A stretch of 64,000 nucleotides of DNA from Methylomonas fluvii (GCF_014850975.1 NZ_JACXST010000001.1:62001-126000), one strand, 5' to 3'. Shown: positions 35,339 to 44,611, counted from the stretch's first letter. Notes: a model not told the origin generated them from the letters alone. Translations and numbers: made by a program.

Positions 35339-36430
35339 TCAAGGTAACATTTTATAAAGGCCGCGCGTGGCAATCGCCATCAGCGGCAGCATTACTCCGG
35401 TCAAGCACAGCAGTGCGTTTAAGGTCATCAGACTGGCGCTGGCATCCCATATAGTTAAAGAACTATTTAAAGAGATATTGGACGGTGCCAAAAACGGAAA
35501 CAAGGACGCTCCCATGGTCAAAATCACCATCACCAGCATCACGGCACTAGCCAGCAGCGCCCAATATGCCTTATCCAGACGGGACAACACCAACGCGGCT
35601 ATCCCGCAGACAAAGGCCAAAGCGGGTAAGGCCCATAAGGCCGGTTCGTGCTCGTAATTGTCCAGCCACAAACCATCGCCGCGTTTCACAAATTTGGTCA
35701 AAGGGTTGGAAACCCCATTCGGCATAATATCGGTGCTGACGTGATAGCCCTCCAGATGAGTAATCCAACCGCCGGCCAAAGCAAACAACACCAAAAACGC
35801 CAGGCCGCTGGACATGGCCAGCGCCTTGCTGCGCTGATATAGCTCGTCTTGGCTATGCGTTTGCAGGTAAATCGCGCCATGCACTGCCAATAAGGCTACG
35901 CAGGTAGCGCCGACCAAGGACGCAAACGGACTGAATAGCCCGGAAAAGCTGCCCAGAAAAGCAATGTGCATATCACTGGCCAGATGAAACGGCACGCCTT
36001 TCAACAGATTGCCAGCCATCACCCCCAATAACGCCGCCGGCAGCAAGCCACTGATAAACAAGGCCTTATCCCATTGTTTCAGACTATCCTCGCGCGTCAC
36101 GCTAGCTCTGAAATACCAGCCCAAAGGCCGCACGAATAGCGACAACACCATCAACAACAGCAAAGGCTGAAAACTGGCAAACGTGGCCGCATACACCGTC
36201 GGCCAGCCGGCAAACAACACACCTATAGTTGCCAATAGCCAGACCTGATTGCCGGCGCTGGTTGGCGCCAACCTGGCAACCAGCCCGGCGCGCTGCGCTT
36301 CGGAGGTATGCAAAAAGGGTAACAACAGGCTGACGCCAATCTCGATACCGCTACTCAGGACAAAACCTATCACGAACAAACCCAACACGCCCCAACAAAC
36401 CAAGCGCAGCATTTCATAATCAAGCAACAT
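35339..36430 (-). CDS. cydB: Cytochrome bd-like oxidase subunit II, altered proton-channel residues
   Basis: This 363-residue protein aligns with CydB over its whole length and has about nine membrane helices (RLVCWGVLGLFVIGFVLSSG, GNLLKGVPFH, SNPLTKFV, LFPFLAPSNISLNSSLTIWD). Two conserved acidic motifs are changed. The TDGFDMG motif reads SSGIEIG, and PHWDGNQVW reads PTSAGNQVW. In E. coli these acidic residues belong to the proton path that feeds the oxygen-reducing haems. CydB carries no haem itself. The cydB start overlaps the cydA 3' end by 11 bases. Its changes run parallel to the haem-ligand losses in cydA. Confidence 0.85.
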   Translation of the reverse strand: MLLDYEMLRLVCWGVLGLFVIGFVLSSGIEIGVSLLLPFLHTSEAQRAGLVARLAPTSAGNQVWLLATIGVLFAGWPTVYAATFASFQPLLLLMVLSLFVRPLGWYFRASVTREDSLKQWDKALFISGLLPAALLGVMAGNLLKGVPFHLASDMHIAFLGSFSGLFSPFASLVGATCVALLAVHGAIYLQTHSQDELYQRSKALAMSSGLAFLVLFALAGGWITHLEGYHVSTDIMPNGVSNPLTKFVKRGDGLWLDNYEHEPALWALPALAFVCGIAALVLSRLDKAYWALLASAVMLVMVILTMGASLFPFLAPSNISLNSSLTIWDASASLMTLNALLCLTGVMLPLMAIATRGLYKMLP

Positions 36431-37826
36431 AACTAGGCTCCTGGTTAATCGGCAACGCGGTGGCGCTACCCTGCCCGATAAACTTTAAAGTTAACATGAC
36501 AGCCAGCGCCAGCAGGCCGGTATAGGTCAAACCGTAAGCCGCCAAGCTGACTGCCAGATCAGCGACAGCCAATGTGGAAACCCCTTGCCAGATGGGCAGC
36601 ATATCGGCCACCAGCCAAGGCTGCCGGCCGAACTCCGAGATAAACCAGCCGCTGGCGCTTGCCAACCACGGCAACGGTAAGGCATAAACACTGGCCTTCA
36701 ATAACCAGGCATGCCGCCAACCGACGAAATTGACCGCGTTTGCCGCTACAAACAGCAGCGCCAGCAAAGCGCCGGCGGCAATCATCAATTTATATCCCCA
36801 ATACAAACGCCCGCCAGCCGGCACGCTGGCGCTGACGGCTTGTTCTATCTGCGCCGGACTGGCATCGGTCACGCTCTCTCGCCAACGCTTCAGCAATAGG
36901 CCGTAACCCAAATCAACTTTGGCGGCGGCAAACGCGGCCAACAGTTCCGGCTCCTTTTTGTCGTCACGCAATTCTTGCAACAGCGCGTAAGCTTTTATGC
37001 CATTGTCGATGCGCTGGCGATTTTGTGCCAAAGTCTCATGATTGGGCAGACCGTTAATGGCTGCCAACTTGTTATGCTGCATCGCGCCGGCGCCATAAAC
37101 ACTGGTGTCGCCTATCGCCGCGGTAGCGATCACACTCGCCAATCCCAAAGCGGCCGCGATGCGGTAAGAACACTGTGCCAATTCGGTTTCGCGCTGCTTC
37201 AGTAAATAGTAAGCGCTAATAGCCAACACAAAACCGGCAGCCACCACATAACTGGCTAGCAGACTATGCACAAATTTCGCCAGTGCCAGCGGATTGCACA
37301 GCACCATCGACACATCAAGCAACTCCAGGCGCAGCGTTTGGGTATTCAATTCCGCACCCACGGGATTTTGCATCCAGCCGCTGGCGATCAGAAAGCCGAA
37401 AACACTCAAGTGACAGCCAATCGCGATTAGCCAAGTTACCGCCAGATGTGTGCCTTTGCCCAGGCGCTGCCAACCCAATAAAAACCAGCCCAGACCATTG
37501 GCAGCTATAAACAAACCGGCAAACCCCAGCAATAGAGGTAGGGCAAACACATCGCCGACATAATGCGCAAAATACGACCAATGGGTGCCGAATTGACTAG
37601 CCATCACCAGAGAAGAAGCCATACTCAAGCCAAAACCGATGGCGAACAACTTGCCCCAGAACTGCGTGATACGTTGATAAACGCCCTGTCCGCTGAGCAC
37701 AAACCAGGATTCCATAGCCGTCAGCAAGAGCGACAAACCCAGCGTCAATGGTACGAATAAAAAATATTGCACCGCATGCAGCGCAAACTGCGCCCGCGAT
37801 AACTCAACAACCGTTTCGGAAATCAT
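36420..37826 (-). CDS. cydA: Cytochrome bd-like oxidase subunit I lacking high-spin haem ligands
   Basis: This 468-residue protein aligns with CydA, but by eye lacks key residues. The E. coli H19 motif FALTAMYHFLF reads FALHAVQYFLF (Tyr at the His position). E99 and E107 in APLAIEGLMAFFLE read LPLLLGFAGLFIAA (Gly and Ala). In the Q loop KLAAIE reads KLAAIN. The low-spin b558 ligands stay: KFVHS (H186 equivalent) and YKLMIAAG (M393 equivalent), as does GRQPW. The low-spin haem site is therefore kept while the two high-spin haems appear lost. The start at 37826 has GAGGAGTGGGG; the ORF to 37958 lacks support. No CydX gene was found. Oxygen reduction by this complex is doubtful. Confidence 0.85.
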   Translation of the reverse strand: MISETVVELSRAQFALHAVQYFLFVPLTLGLSLLLTAMESWFVLSGQGVYQRITQFWGKLFAIGFGLSMASSLVMASQFGTHWSYFAHYVGDVFALPLLLGFAGLFIAANGLGWFLLGWQRLGKGTHLAVTWLIAIGCHLSVFGFLIASGWMQNPVGAELNTQTLRLELLDVSMVLCNPLALAKFVHSLLASYVVAAGFVLAISAYYLLKQRETELAQCSYRIAAALGLASVIATAAIGDTSVYGAGAMQHNKLAAINGLPNHETLAQNRQRIDNGIKAYALLQELRDDKKEPELLAAFAAAKVDLGYGLLLKRWRESVTDASPAQIEQAVSASVPAGGRLYWGYKLMIAAGALLALLFVAANAVNFVGWRHAWLLKASVYALPLPWLASASGWFISEFGRQPWLVADMLPIWQGVSTLAVADLAVSLAAYGLTYTGLLALAVMLTLKFIGQGSATALPINQEPSYVA

Positions 37827-37991
37827 CCCCACTCCTCGGTCAATCTCAAAAATGCGGGCAATTATAGAGTTATCCGCTTGCTTGTCTGCGATTTTTCTCG
37901 ACCGATTCGCATTAAAACCCGCGTGAAAAACTGGAGAATACAGACGACTGATATACACTTTTCAACTTACAAGCACACATTCCAAAACCTC

Positions 37992-40133
37992 ATGGGCTTT
38001 ACTCCGCGCCACATCGTTGGACTGAAAATAGTCGGTATAGCCCTGCTCTACGCCATGCTGGCCAAACTGGTACTGGCTTTCTTTTCCGACAACGGCAATG
38101 TCACGCTGGTTTGGTTTCCAGCTGGTCTGGGGATGGCCACGTTTCTGTTGGGCGGCAAGCGCTATTGGCCGGGCGTGTTCATCGGTGGGTTTCTTGCGGG
38201 CATGTTGGTCGGCGACTCCTGGTTAATCTCCGCCTGCATCGCCACCGGCAATATCCTGGAATCCTGGCTTGGCGCCTGGCTACTGCTCGGCAACCCAGGC
38301 TTTTCGATATCGCTACGTCATCCTCGGGATTTTGCCTGGCTGACCTTGACAGGCATCATTGCCGCCTGCTTCAGCGCGCTGATCGGCCCCATGACCTTGT
38401 TTTTAAGCAAGTATCTGCCTGCCGAAGCCCTGCTGCCCAGTATGCGACACTGGTGGATGGCCGATGTATTGGGAATCGCCTTAGTCACGCCTTTAATTCT
38501 GATCTGGCGACACTGGCCGAAAGACTGGTTCGCACCCAAACGCTTGCTGGAAACGCTGGCCTTCATAGCAACGAGTTTTTTGAGCGGCCAGGCGGTGTTT
38601 TTAAGCTGGTTTCCCACCCTGCTGAACGCTTACGGCGAAACTTATTGGGCCTTCCTGTTTGTGGTTTGGGCCGCGGTCCGATTCGGCCGTCACGGCGTGC
38701 TGCTTTTGGTAACCATGACCGCCATTCAATGCCTGTGGGGTTTACAGCATCAGTTGGGCGCCTTCGCCACCACACACCTGCAAAGCGGCCTGCTAAACAT
38801 CTGGTTTTACCTGTTCATCCTGGCTAGCGTGGGCATCCCATTGGCCCTGACTTTATTCCATCAACAACAAATCAACCAGGCCTTGCAGCAAAGTGAAGCC
38901 CGCTTGAGTTTTGCATTGGAAACCATCGATACCGGCGCCTGGGATATGGATTTGCAAGATTATTCGGTGCAACGCACGGCCATACACGATCAAATCTTCG
39001 GCTACAGCCAGCTGCTGTCGCATTGGACCTATCATACTTTTCTCGGCCATGTCACACCGGAACATCGGGATATGGTCAATGCCGGTTTCCAGACTGCCTG
39101 CACCCAACACAGCAACTGGGATTTCGAATGCCGGATTCGCCGTATCGACGGTGCAATCCGCTGGATTCGCGGCTCCGGTTGCCACCAACTCGGCAATAGC
39201 CCGCGCATGACCGGTATTCTGCAAGACATCACGGCATACAAATTGGCTGAAGAAGATCGGCAATTAGGTATGTTGTTTTACCAAAATTGCAGCGAAGCGA
39301 TGATGATCACCGAAGCGGATGCCACCATCGTCTCGATTAACCCGGCATTCAGCCGCATTACCGGCTACTCCGCCGAAGAAATAATCGGCAAGAACGCCCG
39401 GATTCTGGGCTCCGGCCGGCATGACGATAGTTTTTTCCAAGCCATGTGGCAAATCATCAATAGCAAAGGAAAGTGGCAGGGCGAAATCTGGAATCGACGT
39501 AAAAACGGCGAGCTCTATGTCGAGCAGCTCAACATCAACACCATTTTCGACCGCAACGGCCTACCGCTAAAGCGTATTGGCCTGTTTTTCGACATTACCC
39601 AGCGTAAGCTCGGTGAAGAACAACTGTGGAAACAGGTCAATTTAGATCCGCTCACGGGTGTCGGCAACCGCCGACTGTTTTACGACAGACTGGAGCAAGA
39701 CATTAAAAAAGCGCAGCGCGGCGGCTGGTTTTTGGCATTGCTGGTGGTGGACATCGAGCACTTCAAAGACATTAACAAGCGCTTTGGGTATGCGCAAGGC
39801 GACAGCATTTTGCAGGAAGCCGCACAACGCGTGCTGGCGAATGTGCGGGAAACCGATTTGGTGGCGCGAATGGATGGTGCGGAATTTGCGATCATCCTTG
39901 CCGAGCTGGAAAAAACCGACAGCGCGGAGCGCATCGCGCAATTAATTATCGAAAAACTCGCCGAACCGTTTACGCTGGAACACGACACAGCCCAACTCAA
40001 TTGCCGTATCGGTATCGCCATCTGCCCTGATCATGCCGACAATACCGAAGCGCTAAAACAAGCCGCTATGGATGCCGCCAAAAAAGCCGCTTCGCAAACT
40101 TACCGATTCGCCAATCCGCCGATCACGTTTTAA
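37992..40133 (+). CDS. MASE1-PAS protein with degenerate GGDEF domain
   Basis: This 713-residue protein has an N-terminal MASE1 membrane sensor (about 1-300, eight or so helices: VGIALLYAMLAKLVLAFF, LVWFPAGLGMATFLLGG). PAS domains follow (ALETIDTGAWDMDLQDYSVQ and ITEADATIVSINPAFSRIT with PAC WQGEIWNRRKNGELY), then a GGDEF-type domain (NLDPLTGVGNRRLFYDRLEQ). The GGDEF motif reads DGAEF (ARMDGAEFAII), so both a Gly and the catalytic Asp are replaced, and cyclase activity is unlikely. It may be a c-di-GMP or GTP sensor. ATG 37992 (MGFTPRHIVGL) fits MASE1 starts; a longer frame begins at 37878. It is convergent with phoR, 18 bp away. Confidence 0.85.
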   Translation: MGFTPRHIVGLKIVGIALLYAMLAKLVLAFFSDNGNVTLVWFPAGLGMATFLLGGKRYWPGVFIGGFLAGMLVGDSWLISACIATGNILESWLGAWLLLGNPGFSISLRHPRDFAWLTLTGIIAACFSALIGPMTLFLSKYLPAEALLPSMRHWWMADVLGIALVTPLILIWRHWPKDWFAPKRLLETLAFIATSFLSGQAVFLSWFPTLLNAYGETYWAFLFVVWAAVRFGRHGVLLLVTMTAIQCLWGLQHQLGAFATTHLQSGLLNIWFYLFILASVGIPLALTLFHQQQINQALQQSEARLSFALETIDTGAWDMDLQDYSVQRTAIHDQIFGYSQLLSHWTYHTFLGHVTPEHRDMVNAGFQTACTQHSNWDFECRIRRIDGAIRWIRGSGCHQLGNSPRMTGILQDITAYKLAEEDRQLGMLFYQNCSEAMMITEADATIVSINPAFSRITGYSAEEIIGKNARILGSGRHDDSFFQAMWQIINSKGKWQGEIWNRRKNGELYVEQLNINTIFDRNGLPLKRIGLFFDITQRKLGEEQLWKQVNLDPLTGVGNRRLFYDRLEQDIKKAQRGGWFLALLVVDIEHFKDINKRFGYAQGDSILQEAAQRVLANVRETDLVARMDGAEFAIILAELEKTDSAERIAQLIIEKLAEPFTLEHDTAQLNCRIGIAICPDHADNTEALKQAAMDAAKKAASQTYRFANPPITF

Positions 40134-40151
40134 CCGCGATTCAGTCACGCC

Positions 40152-41426
40152 TCAACACACGCGCTGCCGCGGAAACACGCAGCGGAATTTACTGCCTTTC
40201 CCCAGTTGGCTTTCAATGTCCAGCTTGGCATCATGCCTGACCAACACATGCTTGACGATGGCCAATCCCAAACCGGTGCCTGGGATTTTTTGATTGCGTT
40301 TCACTTCCGCGCGGTAGAAGCGTTCGGTAATTCGGGGAATATCCACACTGGAGATCCCGTCGCCAAAATCTTCCACTTCAAAATAAACGCTGCCGTCGGG
40401 CTTGCCCCGCCAACTCACTTTAACCGGTGAGCTAGGCTGCGAATATTTCATGGCATTGACCAACAGATTGCTGAAAGCGCTACGCAATTCCTCCATATCG
40501 CCACGCACATTCGCTCGGCTATCCAACACCAGCTCGACGCGGCGCTCATCCTTTTCCAACAAATCGCTTTCCTGGCAAACCTGCACAAGCAAATCAGGAA
40601 TATTCACGCATTCGAATTTCTTGGTTTTGCTCTCCAGCCGCGCCAGTAGCAGTAAATCATCGATCAAGGCTTGCATGCGCTCGGTTTGTGCCGCCATGTT
40701 TTGGAATGAGCGGGTGTAGGGGCTGGCGCCGTCATCCAATTCTTGCAGGGTTTCCAGATAACCGCGCAATACCGTAATCGGCGTGCGCAACTCGTGCGAG
40801 ACATTGGCTACAAAGTCGGTACGCATCCGTTCGATATTCTTCAAATGGGTGACATCCTGAGCCATCAGCAGACGCAATCCGGCCCCATAGGGGAAGATGC
40901 CGATTTGCAAAATCATGTTTTCGTTGATCGGCGAGGGAATACAAACCTTGTTGTGGTAATCCTGGTCCTTCAGATACTGAATAAACAAGGGGTGCCGGAC
41001 CAAGTTAGGAATCCGCTGCCCGTTATCGGAACGTTTCAGGCCCAGATAGTCATAGGCCACTTTGTTGCTCCACTCGATTTCGCCGTTGCTGCCTAGTACC
41101 ACAATGGCGTCAGGCAAGGCGCTGGTCGATTTGCGAAACCCATCCAGCATTTTGCCCAGCTTCTTCTTCTGGCGTTTTTGGCTTTTGCGAATTTTATAAA
41201 AGTGGTAGTAGATGTCGCCCCAGATCCCTTTAAAATCGGGACGCTCTCCGCGGCCGCCCTGGCTTAACCAACGTTCCAGGCGGCTCACGTTGATCGATTG
41301 CTTAATGTAGAGCAAAAGGGTGATTGCCCATAAGAAATAGCTGAGGTGCCCGACAAAAAAACTCAGCAGTAAAGCCGGTATCAGTAAAGCAATAGCAATA
41401 TTTATTTCCCGCTGCCAACGCTGCAT
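40152..41426 (-). CDS. phoR: Phosphate regulon sensor histidine kinase
   Basis: This 424-residue kinase phosphorylates PhoB when phosphate is low. Two adjacent N-terminal helices (INIAIALLIPALLLSFFVG, YFLWAITLLLYI) are followed by the basic PhoR linker, a PAS domain (ALPDAIVVLGSNGEIEWSN) and the kinase core: H-box FVANVSHELRTPITVL, N-box NAMKYSQPSS, G1 VEDFGDGIS and G2 GTGLGLAIVKHVL. It is six bases downstream of phoB. The layout is standard for gammaproteobacteria, and its targets may include the phoD-GDPD genes at 14-17 kb. Confidence 0.95.
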   Translation of the reverse strand: MQRWQREINIAIALLIPALLLSFFVGHLSYFLWAITLLLYIKQSINVSRLERWLSQGGRGERPDFKGIWGDIYYHFYKIRKSQKRQKKKLGKMLDGFRKSTSALPDAIVVLGSNGEIEWSNKVAYDYLGLKRSDNGQRIPNLVRHPLFIQYLKDQDYHNKVCIPSPINENMILQIGIFPYGAGLRLLMAQDVTHLKNIERMRTDFVANVSHELRTPITVLRGYLETLQELDDGASPYTRSFQNMAAQTERMQALIDDLLLLARLESKTKKFECVNIPDLLVQVCQESDLLEKDERRVELVLDSRANVRGDMEELRSAFSNLLVNAMKYSQPSSPVKVSWRGKPDGSVYFEVEDFGDGISSVDIPRITERFYRAEVKRNQKIPGTGLGLAIVKHVLVRHDAKLDIESQLGKGSKFRCVFPRQRVC

Positions 41427-41432
41427 GAATAA

Positions 41433-42125
41433 TCAGTTTGCCATCGAAAAGCGGTAGCCAAATCCGCGTACGGTCTGAATCAATTCCTCGCGGCCGTATT
41501 CGGCCAGAATTTTGCGCAAGCGGCGAATATGTACATCCACGGTACGCTCCTCTATGTACACGCTACGCCCCCAGACCTGATCCAGCAGATGGGTGCGGCT
41601 GTAGACCTTATCGGGATTGGTCATGAAAAACTGCATTAATCTAAACTCGGTAGGACTGACTTCTAGACTGCGGCCGGCGATAGTCAGTTTGTGTTGCTCG
41701 GCATCCAAAGTGAGGTCGCCGACGCTGAGCTGCCCGGATTCCGACAACTTGCCGCTGCGACGCATCACGGCCTTGATCCGGGCGATCAGTTCTTTCGGCG
41801 AAAAAGGCTTGGTCACATAATCGTCGGCACCGATTTCCAAACCGCGAATTTTGTCCTCTTCTTCGCCGCGCGCGGTGAGCAAAATGATAGGCAATTCCTT
41901 GTAACCCGGCTCGTTTTTCAAGCGTCTGGCCAATTCCACGCCGCTGATGCCCGGCAGCATCCAGTCCAGGATAATTAAATCCACCATATTATCGGCCAAA
42001 CTCTCCCTGGCCTGCTCGGCACTGCCAACGGCGATCACAGTCAAATTGGCCTGTTCCAGCACCATGACCAGCATCTCCCTGATCGCTTCTTCGTCTTCCA
42101 CGACCAGGATTTTCAAGTTCGACAT
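41433..42125 (-). CDS. phoB: Phosphate regulon response regulator
   Basis: This 230-residue OmpR-type regulator has the receiver motifs VVEDEEAIREML, ILDWMLPGISG (phospho-Asp) and DDYVTKPFSPKEL, and a winged helix with VYSRTHLLDQVWG and RTVDVHIRRLRK. This recognition pattern is PhoB-specific. ATG 42125 (MSNLKILVVEDEE) is the likely start; an in-frame ATG lies two codons upstream. A candidate Pho box lies about 53 bp upstream. Confidence 0.95.
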   Translation of the reverse strand: MSNLKILVVEDEEAIREMLVMVLEQANLTVIAVGSAEQARESLADNMVDLIILDWMLPGISGVELARRLKNEPGYKELPIILLTARGEEEDKIRGLEIGADDYVTKPFSPKELIARIKAVMRRSGKLSESGQLSVGDLTLDAEQHKLTIAGRSLEVSPTEFRLMQFFMTNPDKVYSRTHLLDQVWGRSVYIEERTVDVHIRRLRKILAEYGREELIQTVRGFGYRFSMAN

Positions 42126-42177
42126 AAGCATGTTTAGTCTAAAGGGTCCAAGGATCAGGCTAATTTAGCAGCGCTAT

Positions 42178-42195
42178 ATTACCGTTTTGTGACAA
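42178..42195 (-). promoter_or_regulatory. Candidate Pho box upstream of phoB
   Basis: On the minus strand TTGTCAC-AAAA-CGGTAAT shows two 7-bp half sites like CTGTCAT (5 of 7 matches each) separated by an A-rich four-base spacer, giving the 11-bp period of PhoB sites. An AT-rich TAATATAGC follows as a possible -10. Position and autoregulation of phoB in related bacteria support it. Confidence 0.5.
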
Positions 42196-42217
42196 AAAAA
42201 GCCGGCCAATCCCCGAG

Positions 42218-44128
42218 CTATCGTCCCTTGCCAGGGTCCGACATCGGCCGCGCCGTCACGCCACTATCGCCAACCGGCGCGACAAAGGCATCGGAAACTA
42301 ACGCGCCTACATTGCCGCCGCTCAGCGCTTCCAAAAACGCCACCAGGTCGTCGCTTTCCCGGTCAGACAAGCCCAGCGGTTTGAGTAAGGGCGACAAATT
42401 TTCATTTGCCGCACCGCCTTGATTATAAAACTTCACCACCTCGGCCAAAGTCGGTAAAGAACCGTTATGCATATAAGGCGCGCTGAGCGCGACGTTACGC
42501 AACGAAGGAGTTTTGTAAGCCCAGCGGTCAGCGGGGTTTTGACTGATTTCGTAATAGCCCAAGTCGCCGGGCTTCTCGGTATTCACACCTTTCAGATGCT
42601 CGCTATTCACAACCACAAACACGCCCGGCGCCACTTGCACCCGTTGTTTTTCCGGCGACTTTTGCATGGATTCGGCATAGCCAACCCCGGTGTTATGGCG
42701 TTTTTGATCGGTGAACAAGGCAGTTTTTTCGCCGATGCTATGACAAGTGCTGCAAGCGGCTTTACCGGTAAACAAAGCAAAACCCCGCCGGGCCGCTTCA
42801 CTAATCGCCGCTTTTTGTTTACCGAAATACCAGCGGTCGAACGGCGAATCAGCAGAATTTAATGTGCGCTGATAACTAGCCAAGGCCTGACCGATGGTTT
42901 CCATCGTCGGCCCTTTGTTAAAGGATTTTTCAAACAACCCGCGATAATCGGCACTGGCTTTTAGCTTGTCCACCACATAACCAATTGACGGATTCCCCAT
43001 TTCATTATGCGCCAGCAGCGGTCCCCAGGCTTGTTGCTCCAGACTGTTTTCGCGGCCATCGTGAAACAACAACTGCGCGTAGCCGACGTTATACAACGAC
43101 GGACTATTACGCCGCACGCTACGCCCTTCAATACCCACCGCCGTGGTCATTTCGTTATTACTAAAGCCTTGTTCCGGGATATGGCAGATGGCACAAGAAA
43201 AAGTATTGTTCAGCGACAGCCGGCGGTCGAAAAACAACTTGCGGCCCAATTCGATTTTGGCGGGCGTCAGTGGATTGTCTTTGGAAACTGGCAACTTCGG
43301 CAAACCCAGTGGCGGCTTTAGCGCAAAGTCGATCAACTTTGCCGGCTGGCCCTGGCGCTGTGCCAGTGCCAGGGAGCGGGTTTGGTAATCGACTTGCTGA
43401 TAATTTTGCTTATTGTCACCGGGCTGGAACAACACATCCGCCGGCACAGTGGAGGGCGCGACTTGCGGCTTGGCATCGGCCAGCAAGGTCTTTACATCAT
43501 TGATCAGCGTGTCGGCATGCAGAAAATCCACGCTATAGATATTGCGGACGTTCTTGTCTTTATCGATCAAATACACCCGCAACAAATGCGAAAACGTGCC
43601 GGTGAACTGGCCTTTATCGTCGTAGACTTTTTGTACGTTTTGCTGATAACCGTCGAGAATGGGCTGCAAGCTGGCCTCGTCTTTGGTGGTCAGAAATTGC
43701 CAATCGAAATCGCCGGTTTTAAAACCCTCGCCGTAATGGCGCATCATTTCCGGGGTGTCTTGCGTGGGGTTAAAGCTCAGCGTCAACAACCTGAGTTTGT
43801 CCGCCAATTCCGGCTGTTTTTGCAATTGCCTACTGATTTTGTGCAACACCTGGGTCGCCAACGGGCAGCCGTTGACGTCACTGCAGGCGGCGTAAATAAA
43901 GCTGAGCAATACCAGTTTGTCGCCCATTAAGTCGTGGAGGTGTTTGGGTTGGTTGTTGGTAGTTATTACTTCGCCGTTGGCGGCTTTGGTGATGATGGGT
44001 AGGGCGTAGGTGCCGGGTTTTGCGGGTTCAAATGGCAATGCGGTGTAGCCGGGGGCTAAGGGTTTGGTTTCTTGAGCTTGGCTTATAGGCGTTATCAGGT
44101 TAAGGAGAAAGCACAGTAACGCTATCAT
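42218..44128 (-). CDS. SCO1/SenC domain fused to a MauG-like di-haem peroxidase
   Basis: This 636-residue exported protein combines two activities. After a signal peptide (MIALLCFLLNLITPISQAQ) comes a SCO1/SenC copper-chaperone domain (about 30-195) with YAACSDVNGCPLA and FSHLLRVYLID. The usual Cys-x3-Cys is here Cys-x5-Cys. The second part (about 250-610) is a MauG/cytochrome-c-peroxidase domain with two haem motifs, CAICH and CSTCH. In Hyphomicrobium, separate SCO1 and MauG genes accompany methanethiol oxidase, so this looks like their fusion serving the mtoX product at 46.2 kb. ATG 44128 is preferred: GGAG precedes it by seven bases, and the longer frame to 44215 runs through a repeat. Confidence 0.8.
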   Translation of the reverse strand: MIALLCFLLNLITPISQAQETKPLAPGYTALPFEPAKPGTYALPIITKAANGEVITTNNQPKHLHDLMGDKLVLLSFIYAACSDVNGCPLATQVLHKISRQLQKQPELADKLRLLTLSFNPTQDTPEMMRHYGEGFKTGDFDWQFLTTKDEASLQPILDGYQQNVQKVYDDKGQFTGTFSHLLRVYLIDKDKNVRNIYSVDFLHADTLINDVKTLLADAKPQVAPSTVPADVLFQPGDNKQNYQQVDYQTRSLALAQRQGQPAKLIDFALKPPLGLPKLPVSKDNPLTPAKIELGRKLFFDRRLSLNNTFSCAICHIPEQGFSNNEMTTAVGIEGRSVRRNSPSLYNVGYAQLLFHDGRENSLEQQAWGPLLAHNEMGNPSIGYVVDKLKASADYRGLFEKSFNKGPTMETIGQALASYQRTLNSADSPFDRWYFGKQKAAISEAARRGFALFTGKAACSTCHSIGEKTALFTDQKRHNTGVGYAESMQKSPEKQRVQVAPGVFVVVNSEHLKGVNTEKPGDLGYYEISQNPADRWAYKTPSLRNVALSAPYMHNGSLPTLAEVVKFYNQGGAANENLSPLLKPLGLSDRESDDLVAFLEALSGGNVGALVSDAFVAPVGDSGVTARPMSDPGKGR

Positions 44129-44174
44129 TCCCATGCTCCAGCGTGGGAATGCCGCTGCAGACGCTCCAGCGTCC
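44127..44174. repeat. Palindromic repeat (TTCCCA...TGGGAA type) at the SCO-MauG start
   Basis: ATTCCCATGCTCC/AGCGTGGGAATG (44127-44151) forms a hairpin, followed by GACGCTCCAGCGTC. A related, longer copy lies at 47495-47592. The repeat overlaps the 5' end of the SCO-MauG gene and supplies both its apparent start codon and ribosome site. Confidence 0.65.
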
Positions 44175-44237
44175 GCTTTCAGACAAAGTAGACTGAGGCG
44201 ATAAGGAAGTTTCATGATTGTTGTTTATTTGGGATAG

Positions 44238-44585
44238 GTGTCGCTGACGCGACGGCTTATTTTAATGTCGGTTCGCGGACCGACAACCGCGATACTTTCG
44301 CTACGAAAACCATCCCTGGTTTTCGCCCTGCGGGCCAGCCTATCGGCTGTTCAAATTCGCTCCAGGCGAATTTGTGCTTGGCCAAAAGAAAGTATCCAAA
44401 GAAAAAGCCCCCCCCGGACGCCGCTTATTCCCTGCGCGCCGAAGCTTTTGAACGGGGTTGCCGAAAGGGGCTTCCTGCCCCTTCGTCAACGTGCGGCATC
44501 CATGCCGCACCCCTACGGGCTGATCCGTTCAAAAGCTCCGGTGCTCAGCGCGGCATACGGGAGAAAAACCATCCCGAAATTTGAA
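44238..44585. repeat. Long dispersed repeat, copy A
   Basis: About 350 bp from GTGTCGCTGACGCGACGG to ATCCCGAAATTTGAAGG. It is the inverted counterpart of copy B (45837-46115): both share GCTTGGCCAAAAGAAAGTAT, ACGTGCGGCATCC, GGGGCTTCC and GCGCGGCATACGGG blocks. Copy A has about 70 extra bases near its left side (GCTACGAAAACC to GGCGAATTT). Small reading frames inside it are repeat artefacts. Confidence 0.8.
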
Positions 44586-44611
44586 GGACACTTTGTTTTT
44601 ACGTAAATAAA

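Noticed and set aside
44238..44606. 122-residue open frame in repeat copy A
   Set aside because: It lies wholly in a dispersed repeat whose inverted copy does not preserve the frame.
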